Source: Candidatus Peregrinibacteria bacterium RIFOXYB2_FULL_32_7 (lineage in GTDB: Bacteria > Patescibacteriota > Gracilibacteria > UBA1369 > GWF2-33-10). Taken from it: a stretch of 9,639 nucleotides of DNA. The DNA lies in contig MFXJ01000033.1 in NCBI GenBank assembly GCA_001787465.1, forward strand, positions 1 to 9,639, in the 5' to 3' direction. Positions within the stretch are counted from its first letter, which is position 1. Each line of letters opens with the position of its first letter. Positions 1 to 6,285 of the stretch are shown here, one piece after another. The notes under the pieces are model-generated. The model saw nothing but the letters and a program-made list of their open reading frames with translations, had not been told where the DNA came from and did no database searches. The position numbers and the translations under genes are program-made.

Positions 1-503
1 TCCAAAAGCATTGCAGTGCTAATAGGATTATTTTCTATTTTTGTGCCTTCAAATACTATTAAAGGAATTTTTCCTATTAAATCATTAATATCAAAAACAA
101 AGCTCATTAATCCTATATAATTAGTATTTCCTTGGAATTTTCCTTTTAAATCATATAAAGTCGCGCTTGTAGTCATCATTCTACCTGTGAAAGTGCCTGT
201 TTTTGACACGGTACCTTCGAAAACAAATGAAATATTACTATCAATTGAATTTTCAAAAACAATTCCATAAATATTTTTTTGGTCATTTTGCATACTAAAA
301 ATTACTGCTTGTGCATCATCTGCATTAATTAAATTATAAACACCAGTCACTCCAGCTATAGAGTAATCTCCTTTTACTGAAGTTGAATTTTCCTGATTAT
401 CGTTTGTTTGTTTCCTACCAGCAACATCTTCTTCGCTACTATTACAGCTACTTAATAATAATAAAGCTGATACTATCAGCATAACACTTAATATTTTTTT
501 CAT
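1..503 (-). CDS. Putative secreted lipoprotein, C-terminus cut by window edge
   Basis: The reading frame is open from an ATG at 503 to base 1, giving about 167 residues with the C-terminus outside the window. Residues 1-20 are a clear lipoprotein signal: a basic start (MKK), a hydrophobic run (ILSVMLIVSALLLL) and the lipobox L-S-S-C with the lipidated cysteine at 20. A polar, Ser/Glu/Asn/Gln-rich linker follows to about residue 45. The rest alternates short beta-type strands with turns and repeats a VFE/VFD motif (GIVFEN, FVFEGT, FVFDIN, IVFEGT), so it is probably an all-beta exported domain. I do not recognise the family. The start is set by the signal peptide; there is no Shine-Dalgarno motif in front of it. 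It is divergent from the zinc-ribbon gene at 669. The signal and anchoring are well supported; the function is unknown. Confidence 0.85.
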   Translation of the reverse strand, partial: MKKILSVMLIVSALLLLSSCNSSEEDVAGRKQTNDNQENSTSVKGDYSIAGVTGVYNLINADDAQAVIFSMQNDQKNIYGIVFENSIDSNISFVFEGTVSKTGTFTGRMMTTSATLYDLKGKFQGNTNYIGLMSFVFDINDLIGKIPLIVFEGTKIENNPISTAMLL

Positions 504-528
504 ATAAAAATTAAATTAGAAAATTAAA

Positions 529-534
529 ATTATA
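529..534 (-). promoter_or_regulatory. Candidate -10 box of the lipoprotein gene
   Basis: On the minus strand this is a perfect TATAAT, 25 bases upstream of the ATG at 503. No convincing -35 box lies at normal spacing; TTGTAA at 555-560 is 20 bases away. The surrounding sequence is very AT-rich, so a chance match is possible. Confidence 0.35.
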
Positions 535-622
535 AATTCATTAATTTAACACTATTACAATTTTAAAAAAGTTTCAAACCAAAAATCGCTTTATTTCATA
601 TTTCTCATTGCATTTTATTAAA

Positions 623-649
623 AAAGCTATAAGCTTTATTAGCTAATAA
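623..649. promoter_or_regulatory. Two abutting palindromes upstream of the zinc-ribbon gene
   Basis: AAAGCT-ATA-AGCTTT (623-637) is a perfect dyad with 6-base arms. It overlaps by two bases a second perfect dyad, TTATTAGCTAATAA (636-649). They end 19 bases before the ATG at 669, inside the 165-base divergent spacer. They could be an operator for either gene, or small 5'-UTR hairpins. TATAAG (628-633) and TAATAA (644-649) within them resemble -10 boxes. The symmetry is seen directly; any regulatory role is inference. Confidence 0.4.
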
Positions 650-668
650 TCTTTAAAATTAAAAATAT

Positions 669-1358
669 ATGGGAAATTTTGGTCGAGACAATAGATCTCG
701 TGGAAGTAGTAGTAGTTTTAGGGGAAGAGATTCTGGAAGAGGGGGATTTCATGGAGGCGGAAGATCTTTTGATAGGGGAGACGATTCAAGGCCTATGATG
801 CACGAAGCCACCTGTGATGAATGTGGAAGCAAATGCGAAGTTCCTTTTCGACCAACTAGCGGTAAACCTGTTTATTGCAGTAATTGTTTTAAAGGCAAAG
901 ATGGCGGAAGTCGAGACAGTGGAGATAGATATGAAAGAAGAAGACCAGAAAGAAATAATTTTACTGAAGATAGACAAATGTATTCAGCCACTTGCAGTGA
1001 TTGCGGAAAAGAATGTCAGGTTCCTTTTCAACCTTCAAGTGATAAACCTATATATTGCAATGACTGTTTCAAAAAAGATGGAAATAAAGCAACAAAAAAA
1101 ACAGACTCATATAAAGAAGACTTTGCGGTCTTGAATAATAAATTAGATCATGTTTTAAAAGTACTATCTCAATTTATTATTCCAAAGAATATAGTTGAAG
1201 GAAAAAAAGAAGAAAAGAAAGAAGAGCCAAAAACTGTAAATTTAAAAAATGTTAAAGCGCCTATAGTAAAAAATGTAATTAAGAAAGAAGTTAAACCAGT
1301 AGTTAAAAAACTAGTTGCAAAAGTTAAAAAACCAATTGCAAAAAAGAAGAAAAGTTAA
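669..1358 (+). CDS. RGG-rich double zinc-ribbon protein with lysine-rich tail
   Basis: A 229-residue protein in four parts. Residues 1-41 are low-complexity Arg/Gly/Ser with RGG- and GRG-type motifs, as in nucleic-acid-binding tails. Two near-identical zinc ribbons follow, each of the form CxxCGxxC-x-VPF-x-P-...-KP-[VI]-Y-CxxCF. Their cysteines are C49/C52/C56/C70/C73 and C109/C112/C116/C130/C133, exactly 60 residues apart, joined by an Arg-rich linker. Residues about 143-170 look like a short amphipathic helix. The last ~55 residues are highly lysine-rich (KKEEKKEE, then VKKPIAKKKKS). From memory, this ribbon type is common in Patescibacteria, usually as short single-copy proteins of unknown role. 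A cytoplasmic RNA- or DNA-binding role is inferred from the charge and RGG content. The gene stands alone: a divergent lipoprotein lies upstream and a strong terminator downstream. No Shine-Dalgarno motif precedes the ATG; the leader is A-rich. Confidence 0.93.
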   Translation: MGNFGRDNRSRGSSSSFRGRDSGRGGFHGGGRSFDRGDDSRPMMHEATCDECGSKCEVPFRPTSGKPVYCSNCFKGKDGGSRDSGDRYERRRPERNNFTEDRQMYSATCSDCGKECQVPFQPSSDKPIYCNDCFKKDGNKATKKTDSYKEDFAVLNNKLDHVLKVLSQFIIPKNIVEGKKEEKKEEPKTVNLKNVKAPIVKNVIKKEVKPVVKKLVAKVKKPIAKKKKS

Positions 1359-1385
1359 ATCTGAACACTTACTGAACGAATTCTT

Positions 1386-1429
1386 ACCTTCACTTTTTAA
1401 ACATCAAAATAAAAAGTGAAGGTTTTTTT
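1386..1429 (+). terminator. Intrinsic terminator of the zinc-ribbon gene
   Basis: A perfect 13-base-pair stem, ACCTTCACTTTTT (1386-1398) with AAAAAGTGAAGGT (1411-1423), closes a 12-base loop. A run of seven T (1423-1429) follows directly. It starts 27 bases after the stop codon at 1358. The reverse strand lacks a comparable T-run, so it acts mainly in the plus direction. Confidence 0.92.
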
Positions 1430-1630
1430 AAATATTTAAAATTATATTTTTAGGTATAAAAGTACAGCTTACATCGAAAAAACGCCTTAAATCGAAAGAA
1501 ATGAAACTGATTACACTACTCGAATTGACCTAAAGGTTACTTCGCACAAGATACATTGTGCAAAGTGATATAAAATAATAAAAAAACTTTAAATTACCTA
1601 TTTTAGCAATGCTTAAAACAATAAATGAAA
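1430..1630. other. Convergent spacer with a strong inverted repeat
   Basis: No gene is visible between the terminator and the end of the minus-strand lipoprotein gene. The main structure is an inverted repeat at 1539-1566: ACTT-C-GCACAA / GATACA / TTGTGC-A-AAGT, with 10 of 11 arm positions pairing. A smaller nested symmetry, CGAA..ACCT-AA-AGGT..TTCG, sits at 1521-1544. On the minus strand a weak hairpin around 1602-1620 (TTTTAAGC/GCTAAAA) precedes a T-run at 1580-1586 and might end the lipoprotein transcript. That terminator is a low-confidence guess. Confidence 0.4.
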
Positions 1631-2002
1631 CTAAGAATTAGGATAATTTATTTTCGCCTCAGAACATGATGGGTTTGCGTTAAATAATTGCTGATATAAA
1701 TCCTCTAATAATTTTCGAGCTTCCATCTGAGTTTCTACGGCCATCGCATCTGCTACGCATTGAAGATATTGACATTCTTTTCCTTCAGGCACACAAAATA
1801 AAAATCTTTTTGAAGGACATTGAGCTTGTTCATTTTCTCTTGGCTGTCTATCTCCTACCCCCTTTTTATTATCTAATCTTTCAACCGCAGTGATTGTATG
1901 AGCCGACAAACCTTCTTCGGAAATTTGCGCTTTACCACTATCGCAAGCGCCTAAAGCCAAAGTTAATCCAGCTACTATTGGTAAAATATTTTTTGATTCC
2001 AT
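1631..2002 (-). CDS. Small cysteine-rich putative lipoprotein
   Basis: A 123-residue protein starting at 2002 and ending in TAG. Residues 1-20 form a lipoprotein signal: MESKN, a hydrophobic run ILPIVAGLTLAL, then the lipobox L-G-A-C with the acceptor cysteine at 20. The mature part is hydrophilic, with five more cysteines at 62, 70, 77, 82 and 113. Those at 62-82 (CPSKRFLFC, then CQYLQC) form a compact cluster suggesting disulphides in an extracytoplasmic domain. Residues 84-108 look helical. I recognise no family. The start is supported by the signal peptide and a TTGACA promoter about 52 bases upstream; there is no Shine-Dalgarno motif. It converges with the zinc-ribbon gene. A real gene is likely from these signals, but with no homologue in mind some doubt remains. 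Confidence 0.72.
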   Translation of the reverse strand: MESKNILPIVAGLTLALGACDSGKAQISEEGLSAHTITAVERLDNKKGVGDRQPRENEQAQCPSKRFLFCVPEGKECQYLQCVADAMAVETQMEARKLLEDLYQQLFNANPSCSEAKINYPNS

Positions 2003-2081
2003 TTAACAAAAATTTAACAAATCAGGTCTAAGCTTAGCGTGAATTTAAAAATCTGTCAAGAGTATTTAACGAATTTTTAAC
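2002..2081 (-). promoter_or_regulatory. Paired TTTAAC sites flanking the promoter
   Basis: TTTAAC occurs at 2002-2007 and 2013-2018, covering the leader and start codon of the small lipoprotein gene, and at 2065-2070 and 2076-2081, just upstream of its -35 box. Both pairs have an 11-base start-to-start spacing, close to one helical turn. The arrangement resembles paired operator half-sites. The sequence is AT-rich, so chance cannot be excluded. Confidence 0.35.
2031..2059 (-). promoter_or_regulatory. Sigma-70-type promoter of the small lipoprotein gene
   Basis: On the minus strand, a perfect -35 TTGACA (2054-2059) is followed after 17 bases by TAAGCT (2031-2036) as a weak -10 box. The expected start lies about 20 bases before the ATG at 2002. 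The -35 match and exact 17-base spacing give the main support. Confidence 0.6.
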
Positions 2082-2103
2082 ATTAACTCCCCTGCTTTAA
2101 AAC

Positions 2104-2195
2104 AATCCACCCTGTCCCTCCTTTTTACATCCCTGCGATTAAATTTATCTTTGCATCCTCAAAAAATCAATTCTTAAGAAAAAAGGAGGGAATCT
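2104..2195 (-). repeat. 91-bp palindromic repeat, inverted left copy
   Basis: Read on the minus strand it matches the two copies at 2535 and 2630. It opens with TTCCCTCCTTTTTTC, has a diverged A/T-rich middle (about 52-59 in the other copies differs strongly here) and closes with AAAAAGGAGGGACAGGGTGG. Its own arms CCCTCCTTTTT (2116-2126) and AAAAAAGGAGGG (2179-2190) can form a hairpin. Its inner end overlaps the stop codon of the DUF559 relic. Confidence 0.75.
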
Positions 2196-2496
2196 TAAAA
2201 AAATGCTTTTATTCTTTTACAAATTTGATCAAAATTTTCAAAGATTTCGTTGTTTGTGAATTAATTTTAGTTTGGCGTAATAAAAATCTACTATGAAATG
2301 ATTAATTATTTATTTTATAAGGTAAATAAACAATATTATAAAGCTACGTAGCATTATACAATTTTAAATTATTAAAGCGTAGGAGTATATATTCAGCTTT
2401 TGTCGGAAATTTACGCATTTTTCTAGATCTTTCTTTCAAATCAGGATTATAAGGTAAAAATCTTTCACATTTTATAAGTCCATCATTATCACTCAT
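2195..2496 (-). pseudogene. DUF559 (Vsr-like) endonuclease relic
   Basis: Three fragments of one DUF559 protein lie in order but in different frames. Fragment 1 (2496 down to 2344) starts at an ATG, carries the family's N-terminal signature LPYNPDLKERSRKMRKFPT followed by KAEYILLRF, and ends in TAG. Fragment 2 (2306-2238) carries INHFIVDFYYAKLKLI, matching the central nuclease strand, usually NYIVDFYC.KLKL. Fragment 3 (2260-2195) gives FTNNEIFENFDQIC then KRIKAFF and a TAA, matching the C-terminal RF.N.EV..N...V..I region. The segment between KLKL and the C-terminal FTN, which normally holds the IE-DG catalytic residues, is missing, and at least two frameshifts separate the parts. Intact members are usually ~115-125 residues and belong to the PD-(D/E)XK fold related to Vsr. 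This copy cannot be catalytically active. Confidence 0.85.
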
Positions 2497-2534
2497 ATTA
2501 GAAATAAATTTAGAAAAGTAAAAAAACCTATCAT

Positions 2535-2625
2535 AAATCCCCTCCTTTCTTTTTTAGCACTAATTTCTTGGGAACTCAAAAATATCTTTAATAACAAAAA
2601 AGTAAAAGGAGGGATAGGGTGGATT
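2535..2625 (+). repeat. 91-bp palindromic repeat, copy A
   Basis: It begins AAATCCCCTCCTTTCT and ends AAAAGGAGGGATAGGGTGG plus ATT. The arms CCCTCCTTT (2540-2548) and AAAGGAGGG (2605-2613) pair perfectly over nine bases and enclose a 56-base A/T-rich middle. By my count 84 of 91 positions match copy B. The copy starts 38 bases beyond the start codon of the DUF559 relic. Confidence 0.9.
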
Positions 2626-2629
2626 CAGT

Positions 2630-2720
2630 AAATCCCCTCCTTTCTTTCCTAGCATTAATCTTTTGGGAACTCAAAAATATCTTTAATTACAAAAAAGTAA
2701 AAGGAGGGACAGGGTGGATT
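2630..2720 (+). repeat. 91-bp palindromic repeat, copy B
   Basis: A second tandem copy, separated from copy A by four bases (CAGT), giving a 95-base period. It keeps the same nine-base arms. Its 3' end reads GGAGGGACAGGGTGGATT, as in the inverted left copy, where copy A has GGAGGGATAGGG. This suggests B rather than A is the original right end of the unit. Confidence 0.9.
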
Positions 2721-2760
2721 CAATTACACCACATTTCCTCAAAAAAATCCATCAAAAACT

Positions 2761-2795
2761 AATACGCATAACTCATAACACATAACTTATAACGC
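2761..2795 (+). repeat. Heptanucleotide tandem array upstream of first large gene
   Basis: Four consecutive 7-base units share ATAAC followed by two variable bases (starts 2768, 2775, 2782, 2789). A diverged unit AATACGC precedes them. The array ends 43 bases before the ATG at 2839. The short AT-rich stretch in between probably holds the promoter, but I cannot assign boxes. Confidence 0.75.
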
Positions 2796-2838
2796 AAAAA
2801 TATGATAAAATATAAAGAATATATTAAATAATTTAGCT

Positions 2839-5800
2839 ATGACAACTCCTGCACTACATGAAAATCTCGAAACTACTAATAATTTTGAACAAAATGTTGA
2901 TCTTTTCATTAATAAAAAAAATTATGACAATTTGCGCTGGTTTGATCCACTAGCTGAAATTACTCATTCAAATGTTTCAAATTTAAAAAAAATTGTGCCT
3001 GAAGGAGAAGAAGGCAAACTGGCGTTTATTTTGCGATATCTCATTTACAAAGTTGATCATCAAACTGATGACAAAGACATTCCTACAGGTTTTGATTTTC
3101 AAAGCATTCAAAAATATTTAGGTGAAAATAAAAAAGACAAAAGAGAAATTAGGAAATTACAATATGGATTTTATTATGAAGGAGTGCAATTAGGCGTAGG
3201 TAGCAGTCGCACAGTAAATACAGATGAAGCCTTAGCAAAAATAAAAGATTATTTTACATCATCATGGCCAATACCTGATTTTCAAAAACCTAATGACATT
3301 TATGATCCTTTATCAGGCGGGGGAATCTTCACATTCAACAAAGAATATCAAACGCAATTAAATAATTGGTTTGACGAAGCTATTGCTTATTATGATTTTT
3401 TAACTAAAAATCTTAAAAATAAACCAACGGAATTTTTGAAAGTTAGAGATTCAGCCATTAAAGAACAGGCAAAATTTGCACAAATGGAAAGAGCTTATTT
3501 ATTCAGCAAAGGCAACCTTGATGTTTTAAAAAGTGAAGTTCTAGCAAATTTAAAAAAAGAATTGGCAACTGATCTGCTTTTGCCTGAAAAATACGAAACT
3601 TTTTTAAAAATGAATCCTAATTCTGATTATGCGCCTTTATATTGGCTGGCTGTAAATATGGAAAAAGATTTTCCGCCAAAAAAATATCAAGATGAACTTC
3701 ACGATATGCCGATTCAAGAAGTTTTGAATTTCTTTTCTAAAAATAACGCGGAAAAATACGGATTTTATTGTGAAGGAAATATGTGGTATGTGAGAGGCGC
3801 TGAAAATGACGGAGATAAAGAAAGTAAATATAAAGATTTTTATATTGGAGCTAATCCGCCTGATTTTAAAAAAATTATAGAAATAATAAATCAAGCTGTA
3901 TTTACTCCGCCAACCATATCTTTCTCTCATTTAACTTCTCCTTCTATAAATAAAAAAAATCATTTTCTCAAAGACGATAATAAGGAAAAAATCAGTCAAC
4001 TCCTTCAAATAGGAGGGATTTTAAGTAAAAATATTGAAACTGCTTATAGTGAATCAGAAAAATTAAAATATGGTGATCCTTTATATTTTAATGCCGTACA
4101 AGCTCCAAGTCTAGAATTTCAAAAATATTTTTATGAACAAAATCGAGAAAAAATACAATGGGTAGCATTTCCTAATAATATAAAAATTTCTAGTTTTTCT
4201 TTTAACGGTTTTGATTTATCTACAATCGATCACTCCAAGCTGTTTGGCATGAGAAATAAAGAAGGCGATTATTTTATCAAATATGATTCTAATCCCCCAC
4301 TCTACTTTCAATTTAAAAATAGAAGTTTTCAATTAATAAATCCGATCATGCCTGATGTGCAAGTACAATCTTCAGGTAACCCAACTCAATTTGAGAATGT
4401 ATATGAGGAAATCAAGGATCCAGCTACAGTTGAGGCTAGGTATGATAGAGATGCGATAATTAATAAACTTACAACCAAAGGATTCAGAGTCTTAAATTTT
4501 GAAAAAAATGAAGAGAATAAAGGATATGAAGGAATAACCGTGGGACTTCAATTAAATAATGAAAATTATTTACTTATTTATAATTTTCAAGGAACCGAAT
4601 CTTTATTGCAACAAACACCAACGCCAAAATATATCTATGAAGGCAAAGAAATTAAAAAGAAGGAACATATTGGATCAGCTGTTTCTTTAACTTTAAATGA
4701 CGAAACTGAAATAAAAGAAACAAAAGAAAAAGATCCAGAAATTCGTGAAATGCTTACAAAACAACTTGAAGAAAAAGGATATACCGTAACAAAAGGAAAC
4801 TTTATTGAGGGAGCTAAAGATGAAATAAGTTTTTATCATTTTGAATTAGAAGCAAATGGTAAAAAATTCAATTTTCGATATACCGGTACAAAGGAAATTT
4901 TAGAAGATTATAGTTTAGATAATAAAATAAAAAGTTGGACATATTATTTAACAAATCCATTAGATATATTTAATCTTTCAAGTTTAATTACAGGAAAAAT
5001 GAATCTTCAAATCCATATTCCAACAGCAGAAAATTTTGATAAAGAATTCCCTGAAGGACAAGATATAGTGGAAATTAATAAAGAACAATATGATACAAGT
5101 GTGCAAGATTCAGCTCCGACATCAGAACATCAACAACAATTAAATGAAACTCAAGAATCAGCTGAAATTTTAATAGATCAAGCCATAGCTGTATTTAAAG
5201 AAAAAACCACCGATGAAATTATGCAAATGGATGAGACTATGCTTCTGCAAACAGTGGCGAAAATTACTGATACTTTAAATAATCCATTTGTTCAAGATGG
5301 AGCATTTGCAAGGATTCCCTCAATGCAAGATAAAACAAAAAATCATTTAGAAAATACTGGCCTTGAAAATGACAAAATAACCGCAATTGGAGATAGACTT
5401 AAAAATATTTTTGAAACAGAACTGCATATACAATTTCCTCAAATAAATGATCTTGATGTTTTTAGTTTCAGCATTACTGAAAACGGCATAGTTGAAATCC
5501 TTAAACAACAAATTGATGTAGCTAAAGATCCATTAATGGGAGGGAATCGTGTTGCTGGCGCTCAAGTGCAAAGAAAAATTGATATCTTGGCGAAAAAAAT
5601 CGAAAAAGGAGAGCCTGTAGATCGAGCTATGTATATGAAGGAAGTATTTGAAATTGCCAAAGATCACATGTTAATAGCTGGACAAGACGATCTTAAATTG
5701 CCAAGTTTTTATGGTATTGAAGGAACAGTAATTGTAAAAGTAGTACAATTTTTAAGAAAACTTTTAAGCCAATTCTCTGATATTAATAATCCTAAATCTT

Positions 5801-6279
5801 TAGCATACAAACTTTTAAGCAAATCAAGCAAGGATGTTAGCGAATTACTTAATATCCATGGAAAAATTGAAAAAGTTAGAATTACCGAAAATGGCGGTCA
5901 TCTTAAGTATAGAGTTACCCAAGATGAATATTTTGCCAAAGGCACGATTATTCTTCCTCCTGATCCAAAAGATAACAGCAAACCAAAAAATCCAGTACAA
6001 ATTTTCATTGATGGAACCCCAATGGAAACAATTATTAAAGAAGAAAATAAACCATTTGAGTCAATAGCTAACACGTTAAAAGGACAATTACAGGTAGATA
6101 TGCCGATTCCTCCTCAGGAATTTTGGACTTTAGCTAAAGAAAATCAAATTAATGAAGAACGAATTCAAGTTCTGATCCCTGGAGGAGCGGTAATGGAAAA
6201 TATAAAACTGGGAAAGGTTGAAGATTTAGAAAAGGAAAATATAAAAGAAGAAAATTTTGAAGAGGATACTGAGCAATAG
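2839..6279 (+). CDS. Very large protein of unknown function with internal domain duplication
   Basis: A 1,146-residue protein ending in TAG. I do not recognise the family. There is no signal peptide and no clear transmembrane segment, so it is probably cytoplasmic or delivered by another route. The N-terminal ~530 residues are rich in aromatic residues, Lys and Asn, with mixed alpha/beta character. Residues about 536-590 (RDAIINKLTTKGFRV ... YNFQGTESLL) and 636-693 (REMLTKQLEEKGYTV ... FRYTGTKEIL) are a diverged tandem duplication: a helix, the KG[FY].V turn, and strands ending in [QT]GT[EK]. Residues about 775-935 are mainly helical. The C-terminal ~180 residues look beta-rich (KIEKVRITENGGHLKY, IQVLIPGGAVMEN) and end in an acidic tail. 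The ATG at 2839 has no Shine-Dalgarno motif. The gene lies 192 bases upstream of a second giant gene on the same strand with no evident terminator between, so co-transcription is likely. Confidence 0.92.
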   Translation: MTTPALHENLETTNNFEQNVDLFINKKNYDNLRWFDPLAEITHSNVSNLKKIVPEGEEGKLAFILRYLIYKVDHQTDDKDIPTGFDFQSIQKYLGENKKDKREIRKLQYGFYYEGVQLGVGSSRTVNTDEALAKIKDYFTSSWPIPDFQKPNDIYDPLSGGGIFTFNKEYQTQLNNWFDEAIAYYDFLTKNLKNKPTEFLKVRDSAIKEQAKFAQMERAYLFSKGNLDVLKSEVLANLKKELATDLLLPEKYETFLKMNPNSDYAPLYWLAVNMEKDFPPKKYQDELHDMPIQEVLNFFSKNNAEKYGFYCEGNMWYVRGAENDGDKESKYKDFYIGANPPDFKKIIEIINQAVFTPPTISFSHLTSPSINKKNHFLKDDNKEKISQLLQIGGILSKNIETAYSESEKLKYGDPLYFNAVQAPSLEFQKYFYEQNREKIQWVAFPNNIKISSFSFNGFDLSTIDHSKLFGMRNKEGDYFIKYDSNPPLYFQFKNRSFQLINPIMPDVQVQSSGNPTQFENVYEEIKDPATVEARYDRDAIINKLTTKGFRVLNFEKNEENKGYEGITVGLQLNNENYLLIYNFQGTESLLQQTPTPKYIYEGKEIKKKEHIGSAVSLTLNDETEIKETKEKDPEIREMLTKQLEEKGYTVTKGNFIEGAKDEISFYHFELEANGKKFNFRYTGTKEILEDYSLDNKIKSWTYYLTNPLDIFNLSSLITGKMNLQIHIPTAENFDKEFPEGQDIVEINKEQYDTSVQDSAPTSEHQQQLNETQESAEILIDQAIAVFKEKTTDEIMQMDETMLLQTVAKITDTLNNPFVQDGAFARIPSMQDKTKNHLENTGLENDKITAIGDRLKNIFETELHIQFPQINDLDVFSFSITENGIVEILKQQIDVAKDPLMGGNRVAGAQVQRKIDILAKKIEKGEPVDRAMYMKEVFEIAKDHMLIAGQDDLKLPSFYGIEGTVIVKVVQFLRKLLSQFSDINNPKSLAYKLLSKSSKDVSELLNIHGKIEKVRITENGGHLKYRVTQDEYFAKGTIILPPDPKDNSKPKNPVQIFIDGTPMETIIKEENKPFESIANTLKGQLQVDMPIPPQEFWTLAKENQINEERIQVLIPGGAVMENIKLGKVEDLEKENIKEENFEEDTEQ

Positions 6280-6285
6280 CCACAG

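Larger units (their letters stand above)
2104..2720. mobile_element. Decayed unit: DUF559 relic bounded by inverted palindromic repeats
   Basis: The 617-base unit begins and ends with a perfect 22-base inverted repeat (2104-2125 and 2699-2720), containing CCACCCTGTCCCTCC and its complement. Inside are one inverted ~91-base repeat, a broken DUF559 endonuclease gene on the minus strand, then two tandem copies of the repeat in the opposite orientation. No transposase is present and I see no clear target-site duplication (left flank AAAAC, right flank CAATT). From memory, DUF559 genes in many genomes are flanked by CCCTCC...GGAGGG repeats, which suggests they spread together. Whether the nuclease drives mobility is inference. 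Confidence 0.6.

Noticed and set aside
814..1134. 106-codon frame overlapping the zinc-ribbon gene
   Set aside because: The other frame has the conserved cysteine motifs and a terminator behind it; this frame shows no domain.
2535..2550. CCTCCTTTCT resembles the 3' end of 16S rRNA (anti-Shine-Dalgarno)
   Set aside because: The bases before it do not match the conserved 16S tail and the motif recurs in each copy of the palindromic repeat, so it is an arm of that repeat.
2761..2795. Repeat array considered as CRISPR or plasmid-type iterons
   Set aside because: The 7-base units are too short for CRISPR, have no spacers, and no replication or Cas gene is nearby.
2802..2831. Nine-codon frame (MIKYKEYIK) just before the large gene, possible leader peptide
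   Set aside because: It has no ribosome binding motif and no regulatory-type codon run, and such short frames are expected by chance in AT-rich DNA.
3637..3930. 97-codon minus-strand frame inside the first giant gene
   Set aside because: It lies wholly antisense within a well-supported gene and its Phe/Ile-rich product is the complement of Lys/Asn-rich coding sequence.
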